A stretch of 64,000 nucleotides of DNA from Paraburkholderia youngii (GCF_013366925.1 NZ_JAALDK010000001.1:5640001-5704000), one strand, 5' to 3'; positions 1-9,072 are shown, counted from the first letter of the stretch. Notes: a model not told the origin generated them from the sequence alone. Translations and numbers: made by a program.

Positions 1-47
1 GCGGACAGCGAACCGGACGCGCGACTCATCCGCGTGCGCTCACGCAT
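1..47 (-). other. possible start of the next leftward gene (partial)
   Basis: The first bases lie just downstream of the leftward btuB-like gene. Reading leftward, an ATG at 47 (or another in frame at 29) opens a frame that runs off the window edge. A vitamin B12 ABC transporter gene would be a usual downstream neighbour of a riboswitch-controlled btuB, but too few codons are visible to identify anything. The entry marks the edge only. Confidence 0.2.
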
Positions 48-68
48 GCGGCCAACCCGGCGCGCGCG

Positions 69-2000
69 TCACTGCTGCCGCCAGCCGAGCGTGACATACG
101 CACCGCGTCGCGGCGAGTTATACGAGTAGGCCGTCTCATAGTCCTTGTTGAACAGATTGTCGATTTGCGCGCTGACGTACCACGCCTTCGTGATGTTGTA
201 GCGCGCCGATAGATTCACGATGCCATAACCGCCGAGCTTGCCGGTGCTGTCTGGACGCGGACCGCTGACGATCCACTCGCCCCCAACCCGCCATCCACCG
301 ATGCTGCGATTCGCCGCGAACGACCCGAAGCGTCGCGCGCGTCGCACGAGGTCGGTACCGCTGTCGAGATCGACCGGGTTCTGCAGCGTCAATGTCGCGC
401 GTACGTCGGTCTTGCCGACATGACCGCTCCACGATCCTTCGAGTCCCTGCACCTTCGCATGGCCGACGTTCTCCGCGAGATAGATGCCGGGGATCGTCTG
501 CACGTAGTCGATCAGATTCGTATAGCGCGTCTGGAATGCGTTCAGACGCATCACGCCGAGCGCGTCGGTCGCGTACTGCAAACCGGCTTCGACCGAGTGA
601 CTGCGCTCCGGCTGGATCGACGGGTTGCCGCTGATCGGATAGTACAGATCGTCGAAGCTCGGCGCGCGGAACGCATCGGAATAGCTTGCGGTTACCTTCC
701 AGCGCGACGTGATGTCGAAACCGTAGCCGAGATAGTAACTGTTCGCTCCGCCGAAATCGGAGTACTGGTCGCGGCGTACGTTGGCCTGAATCTGGTTGCG
801 GCCGAAGCGTGCGCTGTAGCCGGCGAAGACCGAATCGACGTGACGGTCGGGCGCGGCGAACGTGTCGGAGTCGAGAGTCTGGTCGAGATGTTCGTAGCCG
901 AATTGCAGCTTCTGGTTCGCGGCGAGCGCGAAATCGTTCTGCCACGTGTACTGGCGATTGTCGGTATCGAAACGGTCGTTGTAGATGCCATTGGTGTTCG
1001 ATACGCTGCGGTCGTCGCCCTCGGCGAGCGTGAAGTGGGTGGTCCACCAGTCGGTCAGCTTGCCGTTCGCAAACACCGACACCTGACGCACCTTGCTATA
1101 GAGGTTGTTCAGATCGGTTGGCACGCCGTACGCATTGTCGTAGCTGTTGTTGTTGTTCGACTGGAAGTAGCTGACACCCGCATCCCACTTGTCGGTGAAC
1201 TTGTGGCGCAGCGACGCGCTGATGCTCTCGTTCAGATTGCCGTTCGCGTTCGGATTCGCGCCCGGCGCCTCGAGCGGATCGAGCGACGAAAAGCCGTCGT
1301 TCTTCGTGCGCGCGAGCGAGATGTTGAAGGTCGTGCGACCGTCCTGATCGAGCGCGCCGTTCACGCCGGCCGTTTGCGTCTGCGTGTGATAGCTGCCGTA
1401 GCCGAGCGAAAAATTGAAGCGCGGCGGATGATCGCCGCCGTCTTTCGTGAACACCTGCACGACACCGCCGATCGCGCCCGAGCCGTACAGCGCCGACACG
1501 TTGCCGTTCACGACTTCGACGTGATCGACCTGGTCGAGCGGAATCTGTGCGAGCTGAGAGGAGCCGAGACTCACCGAATCGACGCGCACGCCGTCGATCA
1601 GCAGCAGCGATTGTGTCGACGACGCGCCGCGCAGAAAGAGGCTCGTGGTCGAACCGGGGCCACCCGTGCGCGAGATTTGCGCGCCGGGTGCGAGTCGCAG
1701 CAGGCCGGGCAGATCGGTCGCGGTCGTGTCGGCGATGTCCTGCTGATCGAACTGCGTGGTCTGCGGGATCGCGTCGCGCAACGCTTGCGCTCCGCGTTGT
1801 GCGGTCACGACGATCGGCGAGAGCACGTTGCCCGATGCATCGGCGGAAGCGGGATTGGCCGCATCCGCAACGTTTGGGGCGTTCGCGGTGCTTGCATCCG
1901 CAGCGGACGATGAAGGCACAGGCTCGGCGCTTTGCGCATGCGCGACGAGCGGCAGGCTCGCGAACGCGAGCAGCGTCGCGCGGGCGATGGGGGACAACAT
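69..2000 (-). CDS. btuB: TonB-dependent vitamin B12 receptor, BtuB-like
   Basis: This is a 643-residue outer-membrane receptor of usual BtuB length. It begins with a signal peptide (about residues 1-22, cut after AHA). A TonB-box-like segment SPIVVTA at about 61-67 precedes the plug domain, which contains DTTATDLPGLLRLAPG and the LLLIDGVRVDS stretch. A 22-strand-type barrel fills the rest. The family imports cobalamin across the outer membrane using TonB energy. The assignment to B12, rather than to a siderophore, rests mainly on the cobalamin riboswitch directly upstream. That element should shut the gene down when intracellular cobalamin is plentiful. The ATG at 2000 starts a clean signal peptide. 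The gene runs leftward, and a B12 ABC transporter may follow beyond the window edge. Confidence 0.88.
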   Translation of the reverse strand: MLSPIARATLLAFASLPLVAHAQSAEPVPSSSAADASTANAPNVADAANPASADASGNVLSPIVVTAQRGAQALRDAIPQTTQFDQQDIADTTATDLPGLLRLAPGAQISRTGGPGSTTSLFLRGASSTQSLLLIDGVRVDSVSLGSSQLAQIPLDQVDHVEVVNGNVSALYGSGAIGGVVQVFTKDGGDHPPRFNFSLGYGSYHTQTQTAGVNGALDQDGRTTFNISLARTKNDGFSSLDPLEAPGANPNANGNLNESISASLRHKFTDKWDAGVSYFQSNNNNSYDNAYGVPTDLNNLYSKVRQVSVFANGKLTDWWTTHFTLAEGDDRSVSNTNGIYNDRFDTDNRQYTWQNDFALAANQKLQFGYEHLDQTLDSDTFAAPDRHVDSVFAGYSARFGRNQIQANVRRDQYSDFGGANSYYLGYGFDITSRWKVTASYSDAFRAPSFDDLYYPISGNPSIQPERSHSVEAGLQYATDALGVMRLNAFQTRYTNLIDYVQTIPGIYLAENVGHAKVQGLEGSWSGHVGKTDVRATLTLQNPVDLDSGTDLVRRARRFGSFAANRSIGGWRVGGEWIVSGPRPDSTGKLGGYGIVNLSARYNITKAWYVSAQIDNLFNKDYETAYSYNSPRRGAYVTLGWRQQ

Positions 2001-2063
2001 GGGATGACATTCCTGTGGATAGCATGCACGGCCTGCTTCCCCGCAGGCCGACGCGTCACGAGG

Positions 2064-2097
2064 CGTCCCCCCATGTTTAACGTTTTCGCGGGGGACG
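2064..2097 (-). promoter_or_regulatory. strong hairpin between riboswitch and btuB, candidate expression platform
   Basis: On the leftward RNA an 8-base arm CGTCCCCC pairs perfectly with GGGGGACG across an 18-base loop. The hairpin lies between the aptamer and the btuB start codon. No U-tract follows it, so it does not look like a simple intrinsic terminator. It could instead act in an antisequestor or sequestor arrangement governing translation. The role is inferred; the pairing is seen. Confidence 0.45.
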
Positions 2098-2104
2098 TCC
2101 CTCT

Positions 2105-2310
2105 TTTCTGGCCGGTATCCGGGCTACGACACATCGATCCCGCCTTCCCACGCGTGACGCGCAGTGGCACACTCGCAGATTGAACTTCCAACCGTGCGAC
2201 AAGGACCGACCTGCATGAGCACATCACATGCGGTCGTTTACCGTTGCGGGGGCAGCGCAGGTTCGCGCATCCGGTTTGGCACCGCGCGCGCCCTGCTTCC
2301 CGTTTAACTG
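2105..2310 (-). ncRNA. cobalamin (AdoCbl) riboswitch
   Basis: The leftward strand carries the conserved cobalamin-aptamer blocks in the right order. They are an AAACGGGAAGC 5' block with a following GGTGCCA (about 2270-2305), a GCTGCCCCCGCAACGGTA core (about 2240-2257), the B12-box-like GCCACTG (2162-2168), a GGGAAGGCGG block (about 2140-2150) and the closing GCCCGGATACCGGCC (about 2110-2124). The total of about 200 nt is typical. It sits roughly 105 nt before the btuB-like start, so cobalamin binding should reduce receptor production. Confidence 0.93.
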
Positions 2311-2501
2311 CGCGCGCCGAAAAGCGCGCGCGGGCACCAGAGTGCGGGAAGTGTAGGAGCGGCTTCGCGGGGCGTCAAGAAAGGCCAACCGGAGCGCGAT
2401 CCGTTCTGTCGAATGCAGGTTATTGTCCGATGGATTGCCGGTCTTTGATCTTATGGTCGACGACACGACTCGCAACGAACCTGCATGAAGCGATGCTGTT
2501 A

Positions 2502-2551
2502 CGTCTCGAAACGAGACAATTGTCGGAACCTGTAATATTCCGCGCTAAAAT
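2502..2551 (+). promoter_or_regulatory. putative promoter/operator region of the zapB-like/zapA pair
   Basis: The stretch holds an inverted repeat GTCTCG-AAA-CGAGAC (2502-2516) that runs directly into the palindrome GACAATTGTC (about 2514-2523). A TAAAAT (2546-2551) could be a -10 box, with TTGTCG (2520-2525) upstream at slightly long spacing. The palindrome overlapping the -35 position suggests a regulator site. Only the symmetry is seen; promoter activity is inferred. Confidence 0.35.
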
Positions 2552-2576
2552 GCGATGTCTTTAGAGGACGCAGCAC

Positions 2577-2936
2577 ATGCTCACCGAACTCGAATCACTC
2601 TCCCAGAACATCGGCAAGCTGATTGCGATCAGCAAGCGCCACAACGAAGCGCGGATCGCGCTCGAAGAGCAACTCGCGCAAACGCGTGCCGAAGTACAAG
2701 CCACGCACACCGAACTCGCGCAATTGCGTGCCGAGCGCGATGCACTGCAAGCGGAACGCGACGCGCTGTCCGCCAAGATCGACGACGCTCAGGTGCGCCT
2801 GAATGCGATTCTCGAAAAATTGCCGCGCGCACGCGCAAGCAGCGAACCGGATAACCAGCTCGATCTGCTCGAGTCCGCCCAGCCCGAACACGAGGAAGCG
2901 GAAGGCGACGTGAGCCGACACGGAGAAAGCGCATGA
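2577..2936 (+). CDS. ZapB-like coiled-coil protein upstream of ZapA
   Basis: A 119-residue protein. Roughly residues 1-82 form a continuous heptad-rich coiled coil (ELESLSQNIGKLI, then repeated LRAERDALQAERDAL), followed by a charged, low-complexity acidic tail. Small coiled-coil proteins at this position are usually annotated as hypothetical or as ZapB/TIGR02449-like cell-division factors. ZapB partners ZapA at the Z ring in enterobacteria. The gene has a good ribosome site (AGAGGA) 8 nt before the ATG. Its stop overlaps the zapA start (ATGA), so the two are translationally coupled, which supports a division role. Sequence alone does not prove ZapB orthology. Confidence 0.65.
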   Translation: MLTELESLSQNIGKLIAISKRHNEARIALEEQLAQTRAEVQATHTELAQLRAERDALQAERDALSAKIDDAQVRLNAILEKLPRARASSEPDNQLDLLESAQPEHEEAEGDVSRHGESA

Positions 2937-3247
2937 CCACCAAGCAGATCGAAGTATCGATTCTCGAAGTACCCTACCGTCTCGCCTGTTCGCCCGAAAC
3001 GGAAGGCGCGCTGCTCGAGGCGGTCGCGCGCGTCGACGCGGAGATGAAGAAAATCCGCAGCGGCAGCAACGTGCGCGGCACCGATCGCATCGCGGTGATG
3101 GCGGCGCTGTCGCTGGCATCGGAACTGCTTAAGCTGCAAAGCAGCGTGCGACACGGAGAAGCATTTCCTGCTGAAGAAATCCGGCGTACAATGCAGCAAA
3201 TGAACGAACAGCTAGGTACTGTGATTGAGCAGTACAGCATGCAGTAA
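2933..3247 (+). CDS. zapA: cell division protein ZapA
   Basis: A 104-residue protein of standard ZapA length. It starts with a beta-strand segment KQIEVSILEVPYRLACSPE, followed by helices (ALLEAVARVDAEMKKIRS, then the DRIAVMAALSLASELLKLQ core) and a C-terminal coiled coil. ZapA binds FtsZ and cross-links protofilaments at the division ring. The start overlaps the upstream coiled-coil gene by four bases. 6S RNA lies directly downstream, an arrangement conserved in many proteobacteria, which supports the call. Confidence 0.92.
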   Translation: MTTKQIEVSILEVPYRLACSPETEGALLEAVARVDAEMKKIRSGSNVRGTDRIAVMAALSLASELLKLQSSVRHGEAFPAEEIRRTMQQMNEQLGTVIEQYSMQ

Positions 3248-3324
3248 GCAGTAGTTGACTCAATAGCGGGCCGGTTTCGAACCGGTCACATGTTCAACGG
3301 TATGTGTTGTAGCTTCATCGGTTT

Positions 3325-3506
3325 AGCTTCCCTGCCTGGTTCGCCAAGGTCATATATTCCTTGAACCAATGCCATGTGCACGGTTGCGGAAATTTGTAGC
3401 ACGGGTGTGCGCGTCACTCTGTCTGATGTACCCGAAGTGTTGCTAACTGCGACCAATTCTGAACCCTCGGTTCAGGATGCCGGCCTAGCGGCTAAGGCGG
3501 GGACCT
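3325..3506 (+). ncRNA. ssrS: 6S RNA
   Basis: The region just after zapA contains 6S-RNA hallmarks. The 5' arm is TTCCCTGCCTGGTTCGCCA followed by a TCCTTGAACC block. The 3' half runs TAACTGCGACCA, then the TGAACC-CTC-GGTTCA hairpin, then a GGATGCCGGCCTAGCGGC segment and the closing GGCGGGGACC that pairs with the 5' end. The length (about 180 nt), order and zapA neighbourhood all match known 6S genes. 6S RNA mimics an open promoter and binds the housekeeping RNA polymerase holoenzyme in stationary phase. The exact ends are estimated from the closing stem. Confidence 0.88.
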
Positions 3507-3512
3507 TATCTG

Positions 3513-3547
3513 GAACGGCATCGGACTTCGGTTCGATGCCGTTTTTC
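3513..3547 (+). terminator. intrinsic terminator after 6S RNA
   Basis: The inverted repeat AACGGCATCG ... CGATGCCGTT has a 10-base loop and is followed by TTTTC. It lies a few bases past the 6S 3' arm. Confidence 0.85.
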
Positions 3548-3647
3548 TTTGGTCGTCGTTTTTTCTTTTTGTGTGCCTGTTTCAGGTGCTTTTCCGCGCG
3601 CGCCTGTTGTTGGCGCCTCGTTCAATCTCACACGCTCACTCCGATTC

Positions 3648-4106
3648 ATGCGCTACTGGCTGATGAAGTCCGAACCGGACGAAGCAAGCATCGACGACCT
3701 CGCCAACGCACCGCATCGCACCTTGCCGTGGACCGGCGTGCGCAATTATCAGGCGCGCAACTTCATGCGCGACGTGATGCAGGTCGGCGACGGCGTGCTC
3801 TTCTATCATTCGAGCTGTCCGGAACCCGGCATCGCGGGCATCGCGGAAGTCTCGTCGACCGCGTATCCGGACCCGACGCAGTTCGATAAAAAGAGTCCGT
3901 ACTACGACGCGAAATCGTCGCGGGAAACGCCGCGCTGGATGCTCGTCGACGTCGTGTTCAAGAAGAAAATCCCACTGATTCCGCTGGCCGCGCTGCGCGA
4001 GCATGCCGAATTGCAGGACATGCGCGTGCTCGCCAAAGGCAACCGTCTGTCGATCACTCCGGTGACCGACGCCGAATGGCGCTTCATCACTAAACAGCTG
4101 GTTTAA
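3648..4106 (+). CDS. EVE domain-containing protein
   Basis: A 152-residue single-domain protein opening with MRYWLMKSEPDEASIDDL. It continues with WTGVRNYQARNFMRD and GDGVLFYHSSCPEPGIAGIAEV, the usual signature of the EVE (PUA-like) fold. EVE domains are thought to recognise modified nucleobases in DNA or RNA. Stand-alone versions of this length are common housekeeping genes of unknown substrate. The ATG at 3648 matches the family N-terminus; an upstream in-frame extension would run back into the 6S terminator region. In E. coli the gene after 6S RNA is ygfA, so the neighbour differs here. Confidence 0.9.
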   Translation: MRYWLMKSEPDEASIDDLANAPHRTLPWTGVRNYQARNFMRDVMQVGDGVLFYHSSCPEPGIAGIAEVSSTAYPDPTQFDKKSPYYDAKSSRETPRWMLVDVVFKKKIPLIPLAALREHAELQDMRVLAKGNRLSITPVTDAEWRFITKQLV

Positions 4107-4362
4107 GGGCAAATGCGCGACGCGGCACGTGTCCTGATCGCGTCCGGGCCATCATTTCCGATGCGGCGGCGAAGTACTAATTGGGGAACCAAGCGCCAGT
4201 AAGACGCGCCTAATCGCTCGACGAAAGCGCGAGTTCGAACCAACCGTTCGACGGCATCCCGATCCATTCGCCAGCGCATCCGTCAAACCGCGCGCCACCA
4301 TCGCGTCATCACGCGGCGCACGCGTCGAACGTGCACAACCTGTTCAAACAAGGATTCCAGCC

Positions 4363-5088
4363 ATGACGACAAAAACCGCACGGGCCCTCGCACTCGCGCT
4401 CGCCTTTGGCGCGCCTGTGGCGCTCGCGCTGAACCCGGCGCCCGCTCGCGCGCAGACCATGATGCCGCAGCCCTCGGGCGTGCTGTCGCTGAATGCGCAG
4501 GCGAGCGCGGAAGTCCCGCAGGACGAAGTCGAAATCACGCTGTTTTACGAGCAGGAAGCGAGCGAGCCGTCGGCGTTGACGTCGACGCTGAACCAACGCG
4601 CCGACGCGGCATTGCAGAAGGCGCGCGGCGTGGCCGGCGTAACCGCGCGCTCGGGTGCGTTCTCGATCTTCCCGTCAACGGACCGCGACGGACGCATCTC
4701 GGCGTGGCGCGGCCGCACGGAAGTCGTGCTCGAATCGCGCGACTTCGCCGCGGCATCGAAGCTCGCCGGACAGATGGCATCGATCATGCAGGTAGGTAAC
4801 GTGCGTTTCTCGCTGTCGCCGGAAGCGCAGCGCGCCGCCGAACAGCGGCTCAGCGGCGAGGCGATCAAATCGTTTCGCGAGCAGGCCGCGGCATCGTCGC
4901 AGGCGTTCGGCTTTAGCGGCTATTCGATCCGCGAGGTCAACGTGAATCACAGCGGCGTGATGCCGCGTCCGATGATGATGATGAGCGCACGCGCGATGGG
5001 CGCCGACGCGAAGAGCGCGCCGATGCCGCTCGAAGGCGGCACCTCGACGGTGACGGTCAACGTGTCGGGGTCGGTGCAGATGAAGTGA
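4363..5088 (+). CDS. SIMPL domain-containing periplasmic protein (DUF541)
   Basis: A 241-residue protein with a Sec signal peptide (about residues 1-29, ending ARAQT). The SIMPL/DUF541 domain follows: SGVLSLNAQASAEVPQDEVEITLFYE, LNQRADAALQKARG, GRTEVVLESRDF and an alanine/serine-rich helix. The end is TVTVNVSGSVQMK. The family is widespread in envelopes, often oligomeric, and has no firmly assigned biochemical role. The start is preceded by AAGGA. The gene stands alone, with a terminator following. Confidence 0.85.
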   Translation: MTTKTARALALALAFGAPVALALNPAPARAQTMMPQPSGVLSLNAQASAEVPQDEVEITLFYEQEASEPSALTSTLNQRADAALQKARGVAGVTARSGAFSIFPSTDRDGRISAWRGRTEVVLESRDFAAASKLAGQMASIMQVGNVRFSLSPEAQRAAEQRLSGEAIKSFREQAAASSQAFGFSGYSIREVNVNHSGVMPRPMMMMSARAMGADAKSAPMPLEGGTSTVTVNVSGSVQMK

Positions 5089-5120
5089 CGCGCACGCGCG
5101 AACGCCGGCGCTTCAAAGAG

Positions 5121-5158
5121 AAACGCCACGGCATCCATCGATGCCGTGGCGTTTTTTC
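5121..5158. terminator. intrinsic terminator between the SIMPL gene and lgt
   Basis: The perfect 14-bp stem AACGCCACGGCATC / GATGCCGTGGCGTT has a 4-base loop and is followed by TTTTTT on the plus strand. It closes the rightward SIMPL gene. The leftward strand has A-rich sequence beyond the stem, so it may serve the convergent lgt as well. Confidence 0.88.
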
Positions 5159-5190
5159 ATGCAGCGTTCGCTACGCTGGCCGGGCGCGGC

Positions 5191-6096
5191 TCAGTTCGCG
5201 CCAACCGCCTGCGCCGGCTCGCGGCGCCCACGGCGATACGCCCACACCATCAGGCCGATGCCCGCGAGGATCATTGGCAACGACAGCCATTGACCCATCG
5301 ACAGCCCCATCGCGAGCAGGCCGAGGAAATCGTCCGGCTCGCGCGCGAATTCGACCGTGAAGCGCGCGAGGCCGTAGCCGATCAGGAACATTGCGGAGAT
5401 CGCGCCGAGCGGCTTCGGCTTGCGCGAGAAGAAAATCAGCACGAAAAACAGCGCCACGCCTTCGAGCGCGATCTCGTACAGCTCCGACGGATGCCGCGGC
5501 AGCATGTGATATTGCGCAAACACTTCGTTCAGATGCCATTGCGCGGCCAATTGCGGATGCGCGGCGAGCCAGCTGGCGTCGTCGGGCGCGGCGCCGGGGA
5601 ACAGCATCGCCCACGGCGCGGCCGGATCGGTCACGCGGCCCCACAGCTCGCCGTTGATGAAGTTGCCGAGCCGCCCCGCCGCGAGGCCCGTGGGCACCAT
5701 CGGCGCGACGAAGTCGGTGACCTGCAGCCACGAGCGCTTGCGCTGATACGCGAACAGCATCATCGCAATGGTGACGCCGAGAAAGCCGCCGTGAAACGAC
5801 ATACCGCCTTCCCACACCTTGAAGATGTCGAGCGGATGCGCGAAATAGAAGCTGGCCTTGTAGAACAACACATAGCCGAGCCGGCCGCCGAGGATCGTGC
5901 CCAGCACGCCGAAGAACAGCATGTCGTCGATGTCCTTCGCGGTCCAGCCTTGCGCGGCGACGTACGGCAGCCGCAGCCGCAGCCGGGCGACCACGATCGC
6001 CGCGACGAACGCGACGAGGTACATCAAGCCATACCAGCGCACGGCGAGCGGCCCCAGATGGATGGCGACAGGGTCGAAATTCGGGTGAATGAGCAT
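5191..6096 (-). CDS. lgt: prolipoprotein diacylglyceryl transferase
   Basis: A 301-residue polytopic inner-membrane enzyme. It transfers diacylglyceryl from phosphatidylglycerol to the lipobox cysteine of prolipoproteins. The Lgt signature [13 protein letters not shown] is at about residues 141-153. The conserved FHGG with its histidine at about 103 and the early [11 protein letters not shown] segment are present. About seven transmembrane helices are evident. Length and start are typical. It is convergent with the SIMPL gene and followed upstream by an unrelated LysR gene. Confidence 0.96.
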   Translation of the reverse strand: MLIHPNFDPVAIHLGPLAVRWYGLMYLVAFVAAIVVARLRLRLPYVAAQGWTAKDIDDMLFFGVLGTILGGRLGYVLFYKASFYFAHPLDIFKVWEGGMSFHGGFLGVTIAMMLFAYQRKRSWLQVTDFVAPMVPTGLAAGRLGNFINGELWGRVTDPAAPWAMLFPGAAPDDASWLAAHPQLAAQWHLNEVFAQYHMLPRHPSELYEIALEGVALFFVLIFFSRKPKPLGAISAMFLIGYGLARFTVEFAREPDDFLGLLAMGLSMGQWLSLPMILAGIGLMVWAYRRGRREPAQAVGAN

Positions 6097-6154
6097 CGTG
6101 TAGTTATGGGCAGTTCAGGTTCGAAAGCAGTTTTACAGGGATCAGAAGCGGGAT

Positions 6155-7141
6155 CTAGACGCGCGACGCCACGCTCGCCGCATGCGCGCGCACGATGTCG
6201 ATGAAGCCCGCCAGCACCGGGCTGACCTCGTCGGTACGCCAGACGAGCCCCGTTTCGATCGCGGGCACCGACTCGGACAACGGCCGGTACACGACGCCCG
6301 TGCGCCGCAGGTTACGCAACGATTGCGGCACCAGTGCGACGCCCATGCCGGCCGACACGAGACTCACGATGGTCTGCATCTGGATCGCCTCCTGGCCGAT
6401 CCTTGGCGCGAGGCCCGCGACGCCGTAGCAATCCATAATGATGTCATAAAAGCCTGGCGCGAGACGTCTTGGGAAGATCACGAGCGGCGCGTCGCCGAGA
6501 TCGCGCAGGCTGACGGGCGTGTCGAGCCATTCGGCGGCGGGGTCTTCATTTGGCTTGCCCTTGCCGTTTTTGTTTACGCTGCCCTGCAAGCCTCGCGCCA
6601 TCTCCGTCGACATCGCGATCACGAGCGGCTCGCGCGCGATCGGCAGCCACGACAGCTGCGATGCACGCCGCGACGGCAGCGGCGCGATCACCAGACCCGC
6701 GTCGATACGCCCGGCCACCAGTTCCTCGACCTGCACGTCGCTGGTCGCCTCGGTCAGCTCGAGCCGCACGCGCGGATGCCGCGCGCCGAAATCGCGCAGC
6801 AGCAGCGGCAGCAGGCCGTAGTCCGCGGTCGACACGAATGCGAGCGACAGCACGCCCGCCTCGCCGCGCGCGAGGCTCTGCGCAAGCGGCCTTAAACCCT
6901 CCGCCGCCGCGAGCAGCCGCTGCACCTCCGGCAGCAGATCGGCGCCGACCGCGGTCAGCTCCACCGAGCGCTTGGTGCGCGCGAACAGCTCGACGCCGAG
7001 CGTCTCTTCGAGCGCGCGGATCGCCTGCGACAGTGGCGGCTGCGTCATCGACAAACGCGCGGCCGCGCGCCCGAAGTGCTTTTCCTCGGCGACGGTGACG
7101 AAATAGCGCAACTGGCGCAGATCAGGAATCGTCGGCAGCAT
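6155..7141 (-). CDS. LysR-family transcriptional regulator divergent from ilvD
   Basis: A 328-residue LysR protein. The N-terminal winged HTH is DLRQLRYFVTVAEEKHFGRAAARLSMTQPPLSQAIRALEETLG (about 7-49), and a periplasmic-binding-like effector domain follows. It is transcribed away from ilvD with about 160 bp between the start codons. LysR proteins commonly regulate the divergent neighbour, so control of branched-chain amino acid synthesis is plausible but not shown. The effector is unknown. An insertion near residues 187-200 (NKNGKGKPNED) is polar and probably a loop. Confidence 0.85.
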   Translation of the reverse strand: MLPTIPDLRQLRYFVTVAEEKHFGRAAARLSMTQPPLSQAIRALEETLGVELFARTKRSVELTAVGADLLPEVQRLLAAAEGLRPLAQSLARGEAGVLSLAFVSTADYGLLPLLLRDFGARHPRVRLELTEATSDVQVEELVAGRIDAGLVIAPLPSRRASQLSWLPIAREPLVIAMSTEMARGLQGSVNKNGKGKPNEDPAAEWLDTPVSLRDLGDAPLVIFPRRLAPGFYDIIMDCYGVAGLAPRIGQEAIQMQTIVSLVSAGMGVALVPQSLRNLRRTGVVYRPLSESVPAIETGLVWRTDEVSPVLAGFIDIVRAHAASVASRV

Positions 7142-7299
7142 GATTAATATATTTTACGACCTGAACAGCCGCGAATAATACATGCGACGCCGGCCATGCA
7201 AAACCGCCTGTTCGCGCGGTCTGGCGGAACTACACTGAACGGATGCGCGCGCGGGCGCCGCGTGCGCACTCGTCAGAACAGCCAGACCTGGAGCTCCCC
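7142..7299. promoter_or_regulatory. divergent control region, LysR gene / ilvD
   Basis: This 158-bp space carries the promoters of two divergent genes. The half next to the LysR start is unusually AT-rich (ATTAATATATTTTA at about 7143-7156), fitting a LysR T-N11-A type site. No exact operator can be assigned by eye. Confidence 0.35.
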
Positions 7300-8973
7300 A
7301 TGGCCTACAACCGTCGTTCGAAGAACATCACGCAAGGCATCGCGCGTTCCCCGAATCGCTCGATGTACTACGCGCTCGGGTACCAGAAGGAGGATTTCGA
7401 CAAACCGATGATCGGCGTCGCCAACGGCCACTCGACGATCACGCCATGCAACGCCGGCCTGCAGCGTCTCGCCGACGCGGCCGTCACCGCGATCAAGCGC
7501 GCCGACGCGAATCCGCAGACCTTCGGCACGCCGACGATCTCGGACGGCATGTCGATGGGCACCGAAAGCATGAAGTACTCGCTGGTGTCGCGCGAGGTGA
7601 TCGCCGACTGCATCGAGACCTGCGTGCAGGGCCAATGGATGGACGGCGTGGTCGTGATCGGCGGCTGCGACAAGAACATGCCGGGCGGCATGATCGGCCT
7701 CGCGCGCATGAACGTGCCGGGCATCTACGTGTATGGCGGCACGATCCGGCCGGGCAACTGGAAAGGCACCGATCTGACGATCGTGTCGTCGTTCGAGGCG
7801 GTCGGCGAATTCACGGCGGGCCGCATGTCGCAGGAGGATTTCGAGGGCATCGAGAAGAACGCGTGTCCGTCGACCGGTTCGTGCGGCGGCATGTATACGG
7901 CCAACACGATGAGCTCGTCGTTCGAGGCGCTCGGCATGTCGCTGCTGTATTCGTCGACGATGGCGAATCCCGACCAGGAGAAGGTCGACTCGGCCGCCGA
8001 ATCGGCGCGCGTACTCGTCGAAGCGGTGAAAAAGGATCTGAAGCCGCGCGACATCATCACGAAGCAGTCGATCGAAAACGCGGTTGCCCTGATCATGGCG
8101 ACCGGCGGCTCGACCAACGCGGTGCTGCACTATCTGGCGATCGCGCACGCGGCCGAGGTCGAATGGACGATCGAGGACTTCGAGCGCATGCGCAAGAAAG
8201 TGCCGGTGATCTGCAACCTGAAACCATCGGGCCAGTATGTCGCCACCGATCTGCACAAGGCGGGCGGCATTCCGCAGGTGCTGAAGATCCTGCTCGACGC
8301 CGGGCTTCTGCACGGCGATTGCATGACGATCACCGGCAAAACGCTCGCTGAGGAGCTGAAAGACGTACCCAGCAAACCGCGCAGCGATCAGCAGGTGATC
8401 TTCCCCGCCGACCACGCGCTGTACGCCGAAGGCCATCTCGCGATCCTGAAGGGCAATCTCGCCGAAGACGGCGCGGTCGCCAAGATCACCGGGCTGAAAA
8501 ACCCGGTCATCACGGGTCCGGCGCGCGTATTCGACGACGAGCAGAGCGCGCTCGAAGCGATCCTCGCCGACAGGATCGTCGCCGGCGATGTCGTCGTGCT
8601 GCGCTATCTGGGCCCGAAGGGCGGCCCCGGCATGCCGGAAATGCTTGCGCCGACCTCGGCGATCATCGGCAAGGGGCTCGGCGAATCGGTTGGGCTCATC
8701 ACCGACGGCCGCTTCTCGGGCGGCACGTGGGGCATGGTGGTCGGGCACGTCGCGCCGGAGGCGTTCGTCGGCGGCACGATCGCGCTCGTGCAGGAAGGCG
8801 ATTCGATCACGATCGACGCGCACCGGCTGCTGCTGCAACTGAACATCGACGATGCCGAGCTGCAGCGCCGCCGCGCCGCATGGCAGGCGCCGCAGCCGCG
8901 TTATACACGCGGCGTGATGGCGAAGTATTTCGCGCTCGCGCTGCCGGCGAATCGGGGGGCGGTGACGGGTTGA
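7300..8973 (+). CDS. ilvD: dihydroxy-acid dehydratase
   Basis: A 557-residue enzyme of valine, isoleucine and leucine synthesis. It dehydrates 2,3-dihydroxy-3-methyl acids to 2-keto acids. Three iron-sulfur ligand cysteines are visible at about C50 (TITPCN), C123 ([10 protein letters not shown]) and C195 ([14 protein letters not shown]). The C-terminal [16 protein letters not shown] segment is also conserved. The ATG at 7300 gives the family N-terminus [13 protein letters not shown]; an upstream GTG in frame would add a non-conserved arginine-rich stretch. The gene stands alone, opposite a LysR regulator, and is followed by a terminator. Confidence 0.97.
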   Translation: MAYNRRSKNITQGIARSPNRSMYYALGYQKEDFDKPMIGVANGHSTITPCNAGLQRLADAAVTAIKRADANPQTFGTPTISDGMSMGTESMKYSLVSREVIADCIETCVQGQWMDGVVVIGGCDKNMPGGMIGLARMNVPGIYVYGGTIRPGNWKGTDLTIVSSFEAVGEFTAGRMSQEDFEGIEKNACPSTGSCGGMYTANTMSSSFEALGMSLLYSSTMANPDQEKVDSAAESARVLVEAVKKDLKPRDIITKQSIENAVALIMATGGSTNAVLHYLAIAHAAEVEWTIEDFERMRKKVPVICNLKPSGQYVATDLHKAGGIPQVLKILLDAGLLHGDCMTITGKTLAEELKDVPSKPRSDQQVIFPADHALYAEGHLAILKGNLAEDGAVAKITGLKNPVITGPARVFDDEQSALEAILADRIVAGDVVVLRYLGPKGGPGMPEMLAPTSAIIGKGLGESVGLITDGRFSGGTWGMVVGHVAPEAFVGGTIALVQEGDSITIDAHRLLLQLNIDDAELQRRRAAWQAPQPRYTRGVMAKYFALALPANRGAVTG

Positions 8974-9037
8974 TTGCTACGGGCCGGCGCGCCCCGCTCC
9001 GCTGGACGAACCCGCCGCCACGCTACGCAAAAACGCC

Positions 9038-9067
9038 AGGGGCGCACGAAAATCCGTGCGCCCCTTT
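9038..9067 (+). terminator. intrinsic terminator after ilvD
   Basis: The 11-bp stem AGGGGCGCACG / CGTGCGCCCCT has a short A-rich loop and is followed by a T-rich stretch. It lies between ilvD and the cytochrome c gene. Confidence 0.75.
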
Positions 9068-9072
9068 GCTCT

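Noticed and set aside
3267..3290. GGTTTCGAACC-like symmetry after zapA resembling a tRNA T-arm
   Set aside because: It is a simple palindrome (CCGGTT-TCG-AACCGG). No acceptor stem, anticodon arm or D-arm can be drawn around it on either strand.
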